Assembly: GCA_020832665.1 (NCBI GenBank)
Contig: JAFIEG010000019.1
Span: 1-59,901 of the forward strand
Direction of reading: 5' to 3'
DNA: 59,901 nt
Source: Pararhodobacter sp.
GTDB taxonomy: Bacteria; Pseudomonadota; Alphaproteobacteria; Rhodobacterales; Rhodobacteraceae
Part shown: piece by piece, positions 35,701-42,979 of the stretch
Numbering within the stretch: position 1 is the first letter of the stretch
Layout of the letters: every line of letters begins with the position of its first letter
The notes under the pieces: model-generated
What the model was told of the DNA's origin: nothing
Database searches by the model: none
Seen by the model: only the letters and a program-made list of their open reading frames with translations
Position numbers and translations under genes: made by a program

Positions 35701-35791
35701 TGGCGGACAGGTTGCGGCGATCGGCGATGCCGAATTGCGCTATGTACGAAATGGTCGCAACCAGGTGCTGCGCATCGGCGGCCGCGGCTGA
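32765..35791 (+). CDS. Large Ala/Pro-rich protein with GspL/PilM-like N-terminus and GspC/PilP-like C-terminus
   Basis: The product has 1008 residues. The first ~150 residues (FALNLSHEGAELLRR, KLVIPASELRYVTV, EIEGLTPYAIEELSYDF) resemble the cytoplasmic actin-like part of GspL/PilM. A long disordered Ala/Pro/Glu region follows. There is one transmembrane helix at about 517-536 (AAGGVFLLLGAVAVWALYF) and a second, acidic Pro-rich linker. The last ~65 residues (INLIGVYGTTSDRRALVRLS, VGVGDSLDGGQVAAIG) resemble the GspC/PilP periplasmic domain. No secretion or pilus genes adjoin it. The function is inferred from fold resemblance only. Confidence 0.75.
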   Translation: MKPDFALNLSHEGAELLRRGAAGWERLGAVRFDQPDLDKALSSLRDSAREQAPERFFTKLVIPASELRYVTVLAPGPTDEARRLQIEAEIEGLTPYAIEELSYDFVVEGDYALVALAAKETLEQAEDFAVNHGLNPVAFVAIPERGAFLGEPFLGETRQARKLLQAGEPVVADGQPVLLAGSDAAAEARRNERSEVATARVAGLGARVARAAPAPQPGPAALPPRPKVEITPRAPAAAGSGFPRRATTESGDEPGGLARVGDLVRRMGNRLRLERAGAAAEAAAEGQTPADTGQGAAETETKVAEKPAPAFAAGAGSAEEKASKKPVAPEKTEKSTQVPVAFSSRRKRPADVEAPRLASSSTSAAAEKPKSGPGGRLAMLPGTGRARAASAGASGALGRLVGGMRGGIGRGLRRVSESGKGLAARARPVSASGTRAAAPSPGKPAEGLDAAGKGLAILGGQRRSAQPAGGAAEPIVPASRPPADETAKATEAEALTIFGARGKSQRQPLGARKGLMAAGGVFLLLGAVAVWALYFDLGSDRSDEPGLAQVAPQDGAAGTGDTASPGIEAPAALPEPSPEAVAESGAESAAAPADTEAADTGALTEPATDDPEALLEQLVRDGLHEAQPAEIFDGASETAVIGEPADQVAGPAEPVQPGEAPSLGEAPAPAAQRLALPAPVERPTVAEVMPVSAPPPPPFGVEFDLGDDGLVTATPEGALSPRGVLVYAGQPAEVPPPRPAGIAPEPAPEPAAEPEAAVEPEPEAAPEAVAEPEAVAIPDDTPRADPALADARPQPRSPRVAAMAETAAPAETEIETEAAIEAPETTEPQPEPGDSSALTSPGAISVAALRPQQRPTDLAPATRAAVPDEIDVAEAMREAVARSLVPSARPEGMSERVRQALAAARSGPSSGSSTARTVRGSDAPQIPTTASVAEQATESGMNLRRINLIGVYGTTSDRRALVRLSNGRIVRVGVGDSLDGGQVAAIGDAELRYVRNGRNQVLRIGGRG

Positions 35792-35955
35792 GAACGCGCA
35801 AGGCCGGCAAGCGGCACCCGGCTCATGCCAATTTCTTTCCACCCGGCCGGTTCCAACTCGCATCGCAATAGTCAGGGGCCGGCGCTCGCTACGGTTGCAC
35901 CCGCCTCACGCACCGGGCGCCGGCCACTATTCCCTCGGCCGAAAAAACCACCGCC

Positions 35956-36020
35956 TCCTTCATCTTGCCTGAAATACTCCTGGGGGAGTCCGCATGGCGG
36001 ACCGGGGGCAGCGCCCCCTT
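35956..36020 (+). repeat. Intergenic repeat, copy 5
   Basis: CTTCATCTTGCCTGAAATACT is followed by CCTGGGGGAG, a palindromic TCCGC...GCGGA middle, and GGGGGC...GCCCCC. It lies in the gap between the 1008-residue protein and metF. Confidence 0.75.
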
Positions 36021-36067
36021 TGCCCGCCGCAATGGCAGGCCGCCTCACCCTCAGCGCGAGAGAGAAA

Positions 36068-36937
36068 TCAGGCCACGTTTTCCAGCGGCACCTGCGCGCT
36101 CACACCCAGCGCATGGCATACATTGCGGGTCAGATGCGGGCGGTTGAGGGTGTAGAAATGCAGATTTTCCACCCCTTCCGAGACCAACCTGTCGCACAGC
36201 TCGGTGCACAGCGCGGTAGCCAGCAGTTCTTCGCGCCCGTCGCGCTCGGCTTTGGCAAAGGCGTCGTCCAGCCAGGCCGGCACGCTGGCACCGGTGTTCA
36301 GTGCAAAGCGGCGGATGCCCTTCCAGTTCTCGATGGGAATGATGCCCGGCACCACGCGCGCCGCATCGATCCCTTCCGCGGCGCAGGCATCGCGAAAGCG
36401 CAGAAAGGTTTCGGGCTCGAAGAAGAACTGCGTGATGGCGCTGTCGGCGCCGGCCTGAAACTTTCGCTTCAGCCAGCGCACATCGGCCCGGTCATCGGAG
36501 GCTTCGGGGTGGCGCTCGGGATACGCTCCCACGCGCAGGGTGAACCGGCCCTTTGCAGCCAGCGCCTCGATCAACTCAACCGAATGCGCAAAACCGTCGG
36601 GGTGCGGGGTGAAGCGGCCCTGGCCCTTGGGCGGGTCGCCGCGCAGCGCGACGATCTCGCGCACGCCGGCCTCGGCGTAGCTGTCGGCAATGGCCAGCGT
36701 TTCCGCGCGCGTTGCATCGACGCAGGTCAGATGCGCGGCCACGTTGAGCCCGAATTCGCGCCCGATGGTGGTGACCGCCTCATGCGTCAGCGCACGGGTG
36801 GTGCCGCCGGCGCCATAGGTGACCGAGACGAATTCGGGCGCCAGCGGCGCCAGCATGCGCACGGTTTCCCACAGCCGGAAGCTGGCTTCCAGGGTTTTCG
36901 GCGGGAAGAACTCGAAGCTGATGCGCGGGGCGGGCAT
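36068..36937 (-). CDS. metF: 5,10-methylenetetrahydrofolate reductase
   Basis: The 289-residue FAD enzyme reduces methylene-THF to methyl-THF for methionine synthesis. ISFEFFPPKTLEASFRLWE at the N-terminus is the family signature. FVSVTYGAGGTTR, LRGDPPKG and DSAITQFFFEPETF follow. It is divergent from the metR-like regulator, as in many proteobacteria. Confidence 0.96.
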   Translation of the reverse strand: MPAPRISFEFFPPKTLEASFRLWETVRMLAPLAPEFVSVTYGAGGTTRALTHEAVTTIGREFGLNVAAHLTCVDATRAETLAIADSYAEAGVREIVALRGDPPKGQGRFTPHPDGFAHSVELIEALAAKGRFTLRVGAYPERHPEASDDRADVRWLKRKFQAGADSAITQFFFEPETFLRFRDACAAEGIDAARVVPGIIPIENWKGIRRFALNTGASVPAWLDDAFAKAERDGREELLATALCTELCDRLVSEGVENLHFYTLNRPHLTRNVCHALGVSAQVPLENVA

Positions 36938-36982
36938 GGGGAAAACTCCTGTTGACGGGCCCTTGTTGCATGGGCGGCCATG

Positions 36983-36995
36983 TGAGACAAATTCA
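36983..36995. promoter_or_regulatory. Candidate MetR box
   Basis: TGAGACAAATTCA matches 7 of 8 specified positions of TGAA-N5-TTCA and follows the LysR T-N11-A rule. It lies between divergent metF and metR. Confidence 0.45.
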
Positions 36996-37029
36996 TTGTT
37001 TTCATCATCACCATGAGGCCACGCGCATA

Positions 37030-37938
37030 ATGCATCTCGAACTTCGCCATCTGCGCACCATCCGTGCCATTCACCAGGCCGGCGGCGTGGGCAAGGCTGC
37101 CGATCTGCTCAACATCACGCAATCGGCGCTCAGCCACCAGCTAAAGGGGCTGGAAGACCAGTGCGGGGTCGAGCTGTTTGCCCGCCGCACCAAGCCCCTG
37201 CGGCTGTCGGCAGCGGGGATGAAGCTGCTGCGCGCGGCCGAGGATATCCTGCCGCGCATCGAGGCGCTGGAAGACGAGTTTCGCGCCCTGCGCGCGGGCA
37301 AGTCGGGCCGGCTGCATATCGCCATCGAGTGCCACGCCTGTTTCGAATGGCTTTTCCCGGTGCTCGAACGCTTCCGCCATGGCTGGCCCGATGTTGATAT
37401 CGATATCCGCCCCGGCCTTGCTTTTGGAGCGCTGCCTGCGCTCCGGCGCGAGGAGGTCGATCTCGTCATCTCGGCCGATCCTGAGGACATGCCCGATGTT
37501 ACCTTTACCCCGCTTTTCGATTACGAGCCGCGCTTCGTTGCCGCCGCCGACCACCGTCTGGCGGACAAGCCTTATGTCCAGGCCGAGGATTTTCGCGACG
37601 AGGTGCTTATCACCTATCCGGTGGAACGCGCGCGGCTGGATGTGTTCACCGGGCTTCTGACGCCGGCCAAGGTCGAACCGCGCGCGATCCGGCAGGTCGA
37701 ACTGACGGCGGTGATCTTGCTGCTGGTCGTCTCGGGGCGCGGGGTGGCGGTGCTGCCCGACTGGGTGCTGCGCGAGGTGCGCGCATCGAGCGACTACATC
37801 ACCCGCAAGCTCGGCCCCGGTGGCATGACCAAGCGCCTTTACGCCGCCACCCGCGCCGAGGATGCTGGCCTGCCCTTCATGGCGCATTTCCTGCGTCTGG
37901 CGCGCACCGAGCCTGTGAAGATGCAAAGAGAGGCATGA
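37030..37938 (+). CDS. metR: LysR-family regulator, MetR-like
   Basis: The product has 302 residues. The N-terminal winged helix is LELRHLRTIRAIHQAGG followed by LLNITQSALSHQLKGLE, and the effector domain starts at about residue 90. It is divergent from metF, and a TGA-N-TCA type box lies between them. MetR normally activates metF/metE in response to homocysteine. The stop overlaps the sirtuin ATG by 4 bp, an unusual pairing that puts both under one promoter. Confidence 0.85.
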   Translation: MHLELRHLRTIRAIHQAGGVGKAADLLNITQSALSHQLKGLEDQCGVELFARRTKPLRLSAAGMKLLRAAEDILPRIEALEDEFRALRAGKSGRLHIAIECHACFEWLFPVLERFRHGWPDVDIDIRPGLAFGALPALRREEVDLVISADPEDMPDVTFTPLFDYEPRFVAAADHRLADKPYVQAEDFRDEVLITYPVERARLDVFTGLLTPAKVEPRAIRQVELTAVILLLVVSGRGVAVLPDWVLREVRASSDYITRKLGPGGMTKRLYAATRAEDAGLPFMAHFLRLARTEPVKMQREA

Positions 37939-38636
37939 TGGCACGTATCGTCATTCTGACCGGTGCCGGTATTTCGGCCGAAAGCGGGCTAAGCACCTTT
38001 CGCGACAAGGACGGGCTGTGGTCGAAATACGACCTTGAAGAGGTCGCCACGCCGGAAGGGTTTTATCGCAATCGCCGGCTGGTGCATGATTTCTACAACG
38101 CCCGCCGCGCCAATTGCGCCGGGGCCCGGTCCAATTCCGCGCATGAAGCGCTGGCGCAGCTTGAGGCGGCGTTTCCCGGCGAGGTGCTGGTGGTCACGCA
38201 AAATGTCGACGACCTGCACCGCCGCGCCGGTTCGCAAAACGTGATCGAGATGCATGGCGCGCTGATGCGCGCGTGCTGCGCCGGTTGCGGCCATGTCTGG
38301 CCGGCGCCAATGGAAATGCACCCCGAAGACAAGTGCCCCGCCTGCGGTCAGCCCGAAACGCGGCCCGATGTGGTGTGGTTCGGCGAGATTCCGCATGCGA
38401 TGGACGAGATCGGCGCGGCGCTGGGCCGCGCCGAGATCTTCGCCGCCATCGGCACGTCGGGGCAGGTCTGGCCGGCAGCGGGCTTCGTGGCCGAAGCGCG
38501 CGCTGCCGGCGCGCAATGCATCGAGCTGAATCTCGAGCGCTCGGAGATATCGGGCGAGTTTCATTCCCGACATTTCGGTCCGGCCAGCGTTGTGGTGCCA
38601 CTTTGGGTAGATTCGGTCCTGGCACCAAAGACCTGA
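37935..38636 (+). CDS. cobB: NAD-dependent protein deacylase (sirtuin, CobB)
   Basis: The product has 233 residues. NAD-binding motifs are GAGISAESGLSTFRD and TQNVDDLHRRAGS; the catalytic His is H107 in IEMHGAL. The zinc ligands are probably C115-x2-C118 and C134-x2-C137. Y54 and R57 (FYNARR) form the YxxR pair of class III sirtuins, so desuccinylase as well as deacetylase activity is expected. It overlaps metR by ATGA. Confidence 0.94.
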   Translation: MMARIVILTGAGISAESGLSTFRDKDGLWSKYDLEEVATPEGFYRNRRLVHDFYNARRANCAGARSNSAHEALAQLEAAFPGEVLVVTQNVDDLHRRAGSQNVIEMHGALMRACCAGCGHVWPAPMEMHPEDKCPACGQPETRPDVVWFGEIPHAMDEIGAALGRAEIFAAIGTSGQVWPAAGFVAEARAAGAQCIELNLERSEISGEFHSRHFGPASVVVPLWVDSVLAPKT

Positions 38637-39338
38637 TCACCCCCCCCCTGCGTTTCCCTGATTCAACGCCGCCAGATAGGTGAATCAGGCTACCCGGGCA
38701 GCTACAGGCTCATTTGATGAAAGAAAAAACCGAAGCCTCACCCTGGGTTTCACGCGTTACTATGACGGAAATACTGTAATCATCCGGTTTCCCGGCTTCG
38801 GGTGGGGTGGATTTTTCCAATCACCTCCTGCCATCCTTGATCTGAGCTTTGTATTTTGTGCGCACATGTGCGGCAGGGGTGTTGGAATCAGAAGCCATGG
38901 CGCGACGCACCGGCCTTCATTGTGAAGGATATGGCCCCCGATCTAGTTCAGGCGGACTTTGCCGCGCGGCGTTTCGTGCACCGGACTGCAGGCGCTTGGC
39001 AGTGATCCGGGCTTTCATGTCATCGGGCCAATGCCGCTAGCCTGGGCGCCGGAGCATTGTAACCCCGCACCGCCCCATGAACCTGTTGCCATCATCCGCC
39101 ACGCGAAACCGCCATTCAATACCCAAGACCTTCTCGCAGGCAGGTCACTCCGGAGGAAAACCGCAGGTCACAAATTGGGCAGTAAGGTCGGGACAGTATT
39201 CTGCCGATTTTCTCGCTGCTCGCCGCATGTTCATGCGGCGTTCTGCATAAGCCACCTGGCGCGGGCCACCGAGTGCTTGGCGGCGAAAGCCGTTTTTCCT
39301 CTTGTATCTGGGCTCTAAACGCTGCTATCCGCGTCGGT
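38637..39338. other. Intergenic region before tRNA-Ser, no gene recognised
   Basis: About 700 bp with several short open frames but no ribosome-binding site or family-like sequence. It may hold remains of earlier insertions next to the tRNA. The tRNA promoter should lie in its last part. Confidence 0.5.
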
Positions 39339-39428
39339 GGAGACGTGGCCGAGTGGTCGAAGGCGCTCCCCTGCTAAGGGAGTAGGCGGGAAACCGTCTC
39401 GTGGGTTCGAATCCCATCGTCTCCGCCA
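39339..39428 (+). tRNA. tRNA-Ser(GCT)
   Basis: The gene is 90 nt including an encoded CCA. The acceptor stem is GGAGACG/CGTCTCC. The anticodon stem CTCCC/GGGAG holds loop CTGCTAA, so the anticodon is GCT (reads AGC/AGU). A long variable arm (GGCGGGAAACCGTC) is typical of class II Ser tRNA, and the T arm is GTGGG-TTCGAAT-CCCAT. Its 3' end is the integration site of the adjacent element. Confidence 0.97.
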
Positions 39429-39429
39429 C
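39415..39429 (+). repeat. attL (tRNA-proximal copy of the 15-bp att repeat)
   Basis: CATCGTCTCCGCCAC covers the 3' end of tRNA-Ser plus one base and is repeated exactly at 45256-45270. Confidence 0.85.
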
Positions 39430-39471
39430 TATGCATTGATTCCATTGAATAAAATGGCAATGCACCAGGCA

Positions 39472-39494
39472 TACCCCACAAAGAGCCCCACATA
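39472..39494. promoter_or_regulatory. Two CCCCACA repeats (candidate integrase arm sites, left end)
   Basis: TACCCCACA and CCCCACATA lie 14 bp apart, 43 bp from attL. Related copies occur beside attR. Confidence 0.5.
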
Positions 39495-39655
39495 GAAAAA
39501 ACGCTTGAATCGCCGGATGGGCTGGCCTGACCTATTGTTCCTGTTGAAGTTTTTCCTAACCCCGGCCCAAGCCCTTTTTCTTGCCATTTATGGCGCTGTC
39601 GCTGTCGCGCCGGTCATCGCTTTGGCTGGGTCAGTCTTTGCAAGCCCCCCCCGCT

Positions 39656-39937
39656 TCAGAATCGCCCCAGCGACGTGGCGGTGTATCGAGCCTGCATAAT
39701 CAGTTCGGCCAGGGCGCGGCGCAGGGCCTCGTTAGCTCTTGTCCGGTTGCCATGACGCCAGCGACCATTGGCAGGGCCAGAGGGTGCGCCACCGCGCGCG
39801 CCATGCATCCGGCAGACGTTCCAGCCCTTTACGGCTGGGGCATTGCAGCGGCATCCGGTCCTTTTTGCCGTTGCCGTGCATCGAGGCGCGGCAGCAAGGC
39901 GCTGGGCTGGGTGCATGGGGTTGTCGGTGGTTTTCAC
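39656..39937 (-). CDS. HGG-motif small phage/island protein
   Basis: The product has 93 residues: RCTATAKRTGCRCNAPAVKG, then VCRMHGARGGAPSGPANG and WRHGNRTRANEALRR. The C-x-C/H pattern with RMHGxxGGAP is widespread in prophages and islands ('HGGxG' proteins), often next to packaging genes. The function is unknown. It is the last gene of the leftward group and overlaps its neighbour by 4 bp. Confidence 0.8.
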   Translation of the reverse strand: MKTTDNPMHPAQRLAAAPRCTATAKRTGCRCNAPAVKGWNVCRMHGARGGAPSGPANGRWRHGNRTRANEALRRALAELIMQARYTATSLGRF

Positions 39938-40602
39938 TTGCGCCCCCCGCCCCCTGCCTCGACCGCCCCAACAATCGCCTGACCGCCATCATTGACCGTG
40001 ACGTGTTCCACCGTGACCTTCTGTTGCCCGCCCGTCCGGTATCGCTTCAAGGCATCCATCTGGGTGGTGAAGGTTCGGGCCAGCTTGTTCAAGGCGCGTT
40101 CGGCGGCATCCTGTTGCGGGATATTCTCAACATGGTTCAACCGCCGCGCCAGCATCATGGTCGCCGCATGGATGGCACCCATCTGCGTGGCAAGCATCGC
40201 TTCCAGCTCGTCGCGGGGCTTCACAGACCGGACAACCGCCATCACGAAATTGGAGTTGTCGCTGTCCACCTTGCGGCCATGCGCGCCCAGGCAGGCAATC
40301 TGCCCGACAAGCCCCTTGTGAAAATCGCTGTCGCTCGTGCCCATGTCTGCCATCTGCAAGAGCGTGGCAATTTCCAAATCGTCGCTGTCGAGCGATATCT
40401 TCAAGACCTCCCCTTGCTGTTCAAGCTTCATCGGTGGCGCGGCCTGCCGGTTAAGCATGGCCTCGGCAATCCGGGCCACCCTGTCGCGCTGTGCATCCGG
40501 CAGGTCTTCAAAGGCATGGGCAAATCTGGATTCGGTGGGGGACGGATGGTCGGTCATGGCGGGCCTCAAAGCTTGTTTTGTAGGTTCGATTTCAGGCGTC
40601 AT
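39934..40602 (-). CDS. Conserved island protein, unknown function
   Basis: The 222-residue product is mainly helical and acidic to neutral. The centre (MAVVRSVKPRDELEAMLATQ, MMLARRLNHVENIPQQDAAE) looks like a helical bundle, and the end is VTVNDGGQAIVGAV. I recall similar proteins in rhodobacterial islands paired with the HGG-motif protein, but no function. The start may be one of two nearby ATGs (residue 1 or 16). Confidence 0.75.
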   Translation of the reverse strand: MTPEIEPTKQALRPAMTDHPSPTESRFAHAFEDLPDAQRDRVARIAEAMLNRQAAPPMKLEQQGEVLKISLDSDDLEIATLLQMADMGTSDSDFHKGLVGQIACLGAHGRKVDSDNSNFVMAVVRSVKPRDELEAMLATQMGAIHAATMMLARRLNHVENIPQQDAAERALNKLARTFTTQMDALKRYRTGGQQKVTVEHVTVNDGGQAIVGAVEAGGGGRK

Positions 40603-40656
40603 ATGTAATCTTAGACCCTTCCCCCTGCTTCCCCCTGCGCTATCAGGGCGTCTGCC

Positions 40657-41040
40657 TCATTGCTGGGTTGAAGTGATAGGATAACCATTCACGTCCTTGG
40701 CTTCGTGAATGACAAGTTCGATCACCAGTTTGTCGGCATCGGCGCGTTCGTTCAAAGGCTCGGCTAGAAATGACACTGGCACAGTCTCGGTAGGTTCAAT
40801 GCCGCCAGGAACCCTAGCGAATGTTGGCCCAAACTCATGCCAGGGCACGGTTCGGCCTTCTTCGGTGACACGAACGCCGTAGCGCAACGCGGCAATCGGC
40901 GTTTCCGACAAGTTCGTAATGTCGCATTCAATCATCTGAAACCCATACAGCGGTTCCAGAAATGCGCAGTTCGAAACCTCTGCCACATCCGCAGCGGCGG
41001 GCGCGGCTATGGCAATGGCGATAGCAGTTAATCTCAGCAT
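40657..41040 (-). CDS. Small secreted protein
   Basis: The product has 127 residues with a signal peptide, MLRLTAIAIAIAAPAAADVA. The mature part contains two Cys (SNCAFLE, IECDITN) that may pair, and a beta-rich pattern (PIAALRYGVRVTEEGRTVPW). It is a single exported protein inside a satellite, perhaps superinfection exclusion or another cargo function, but this is a guess. The upstream in-frame extension lacks a signal peptide and was not used. Confidence 0.6.
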   Translation of the reverse strand: MLRLTAIAIAIAAPAAADVAEVSNCAFLEPLYGFQMIECDITNLSETPIAALRYGVRVTEEGRTVPWHEFGPTFARVPGGIEPTETVPVSFLAEPLNERADADKLVIELVIHEAKDVNGYPITSTQQ

Positions 41041-41118
41041 GTGACTCTCCAAACTATTATCTACTCTCGTAATACGGCCACCAGTGGCGCGGCGGCGCGT
41101 TGAATAGCGCATATCATC

Positions 41119-42219
41119 TCAACCCTGCATTTTTCGAATGAGCTTGCCAATATGCACGATGCGCGCCCCATCGTCGCCCACGGGGCGCAGGCGGGCCAAG
41201 GTGAAGGTTTGATGCACCGACCCTGCCCGGTGCTTGCCCGCCAGCCTGACCAGCCCCACCGCCTCCAGCGTTCGACGGGCAGCACGCAGGCGGGGAACGG
41301 ATAGCTTTGTAAGCCCCGCCGCCCTCATGGCCTTGAAGTCGAGCGCAAACCGCTTGCCGGGGGTGTGGCCGTGCATGTCGAGCAACAGGACATAGAGCGC
41401 GATTGCGTCGGTTTCGTTATCCCATCGGCGCAAGGCATCCAGGGCCAGCCGGTGCAGGGAAACAGCACTATCCCGCCCCTTGAATATCCGGTTTTCCAGC
41501 CGCGCCCGCCAGGTCCATGCGGCAATGGCCCTCAATTCGCTGTCGGGCATGGTGCCGGGATCGTGGCAAAGGTCATCCCTGACCACCGCAAGATTGCCCT
41601 CCAGCTCGTCGGCGCTGTCCACATATTCGACCATTGCGACCGCTTCCCTCACAAGCACGACGTGGCGATGCCCGACCGGAATAGCCTCTGCCACCGCGTA
41701 AGGTAGCTTCTGGGCCGCGCGAAGGGGTGGCAGGGCATCGACCCCCAGCGCGCCCTTGGCGGGCCTGTAGATGCCCCCATCGGGGCGCACTGACCGCGCG
41801 CCGACAACGTATGCGCGCGCCCCGGTCTTGATATCGATCGGCAACCCCTCCCCGCGCAGGTTCGGGGGCTTTTCTCCGCAATACGCGCGGTAATACAGAT
41901 GCCGCCCGCGTGGCGTTTTCACATGGACGGGCGACGGGCCAAAGCGGGCTTCCATTGCTGCAACCAGTTCGGGGCTGTCATCGTCGCAATCGACCACCGC
42001 CAGGCCATCCAGCCGGATGCCATAGAGCTGCGAGCCTGACCGATAGAGCGGGGCCAGGATTCGGGCGAGCGGCAGGGCAGGGCCAGCCCATGCGCGCAAG
42101 AGCGGGGCCTTGCCATCGGCACCACCGCCCAAGGGCAAGAGCGGGAAGCCCGCCCGCGCAAGGCGGGCAAGCTCGTTTCGGAAATCGTCGGGCAAGTGTT
42201 CTTTGCGCAGGGCGGTCAT
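41119..42219 (-). CDS. Prim-Pol (AEP)-type bifunctional DNA primase/polymerase domain protein
   Basis: The product has 366 residues. The N-terminal ~190 residues match the archaeo-eukaryotic primase fold of plasmid and satellite replication proteins: FPLLPLGGGADGKAP, the metal-binding VVDCDDDSPE, VHVKTPRGRHLYYR and IDIKTGARAYVVGA. No helicase motif follows, so it probably relies on host or partner helicase. The C-terminal half is winged-helix-like (RTLEAVGLVRLAGKHRAGS). It starts 1 bp after a tiny coupled gene. Confidence 0.85.
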   Translation of the reverse strand: MTALRKEHLPDDFRNELARLARAGFPLLPLGGGADGKAPLLRAWAGPALPLARILAPLYRSGSQLYGIRLDGLAVVDCDDDSPELVAAMEARFGPSPVHVKTPRGRHLYYRAYCGEKPPNLRGEGLPIDIKTGARAYVVGARSVRPDGGIYRPAKGALGVDALPPLRAAQKLPYAVAEAIPVGHRHVVLVREAVAMVEYVDSADELEGNLAVVRDDLCHDPGTMPDSELRAIAAWTWRARLENRIFKGRDSAVSLHRLALDALRRWDNETDAIALYVLLLDMHGHTPGKRFALDFKAMRAAGLTKLSVPRLRAARRTLEAVGLVRLAGKHRAGSVHQTFTLARLRPVGDDGARIVHIGKLIRKMQG

Positions 42220-42220
42220 G

Positions 42221-42313
42221 TCACCACCCCCAGACCAATGCCGCGACCGCGTTTGCTTGCGCTTCGGTCAGGCCGTGAAAGCGGCGCAGATAGAGGATTT
42301 GCAGCCGGGTCAT
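42221..42313 (-). CDS. 30-residue coupled small protein
   Basis: MTRLQILYLRRFHGLTEAQ is followed by 11 residues ending VWGW. The ATG overlaps the stop of the upstream gene (ATGA) and its stop is 1 bp from the primase ATG, so it is translationally wired into the cassette. I recall similar tiny 'RxHGLTEAQA' proteins in rhodobacterial islands. Confidence 0.65.
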   Translation of the reverse strand: MTRLQILYLRRFHGLTEAQANAVAALVWGW

Positions 42314-42597
42314 GTGTCGCCCCCATCGGCCAGGGTCTTGGCGCTGGGCGGGTAGTTCAGGCGCGTGGCGTCGGTGCCGGGGCGCAGGCGATAATGCGCG
42401 ATGTATTCCGACCCTCGATATTCAACGTCGATAGGCCAGTGATATTTAGAGCGCAACAGGTGGATGATTGCGCCAAGTCGCCATCCCTTCACCTCGCGTA
42501 TCTCGGTCTTGTGGGAAATCACGCGCCCATCGATAAGCGCCTTGCAGGCCCAGTAAACCTGCGTGGGGCTGGAAAACCATCGGTCTTGATGTGTCAT
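42310..42597 (-). CDS. Small island protein with winged-helix-like pattern
   Basis: The product has 95 residues: FSSPTQVYWACKALIDGRVI, then a basic segment and GWRLGAIIHLLRSKYHWPID, YIAHYRLRPG. The layout (helix, helix, strand pair) suggests a small winged-helix protein, as found upstream of primases in rhodobacterial islands. I do not recognise a named family. It is coupled to the 30-residue gene. Confidence 0.65.
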   Translation of the reverse strand: MTHQDRWFSSPTQVYWACKALIDGRVISHKTEIREVKGWRLGAIIHLLRSKYHWPIDVEYRGSEYIAHYRLRPGTDATRLNYPPSAKTLADGGDT

Positions 42598-42703
42598 TGG
42601 ATTGCCTTGTGCATTGAAGCCAAGGCGGGGTGGTGCTATCCTTCGGGCCTTCCCAAGCCGCCGAAACGAATGCGCCGCCGCCCCGCCGGGTGGCGGTTTC
42701 GTT

Positions 42704-42892
42704 TCAGGCTGCGGTTGCGGCTTTCGCCGCTTCCCAAGCCTCGATTTCGGACAAGCGCCAGCGGGTGCAACCGGGGCTTAGTTTGACAGGCTTGGGGAAT
42801 GTCGGGTCAGTGATAAGCCATCTGCGTGGGGTCAGATGGTGGACATTATAGCGCGCGCCAATCTGACGATCTGATAGGTATGTTTCGGGCAT
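42704..42892 (-). CDS. AlpA-family DNA-binding regulator/excisionase
   Basis: The product has 62 residues: MPETYLSDRQIGARYNVH, PRRWLITDPTFPKPVKLSPG and RWRLSEIEAWEAAKA, the AlpA/MerR-like winged-helix pattern. GGAG lies 7 bp before this ATG; the ATG 12 bp upstream contains that site and is unlikely. Such proteins control satellite excision and early genes. Confidence 0.88.
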   Translation of the reverse strand: MPETYLSDRQIGARYNVHHLTPRRWLITDPTFPKPVKLSPGCTRWRLSEIEAWEAAKAATAA

Positions 42893-42979
42893 ATGCAACT
42901 CCATAGGTTACTATGGAAAGCAAAGCATATCCGTTACTTCATTCAAAGATTTGCAAAAATTGCAAAAAACATAATGCGT

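Noticed and set aside
38680-39318. Short open frames before the tRNA-Ser gene
   Set aside because: No ribosome-binding sites, no family resemblance, mutually overlapping frames.
39505-39699. 64-codon frame just inside the left end of the island
   Set aside because: It overlaps the HGG-motif gene on the other strand, has no ribosome-binding site and covers the att-proximal region.
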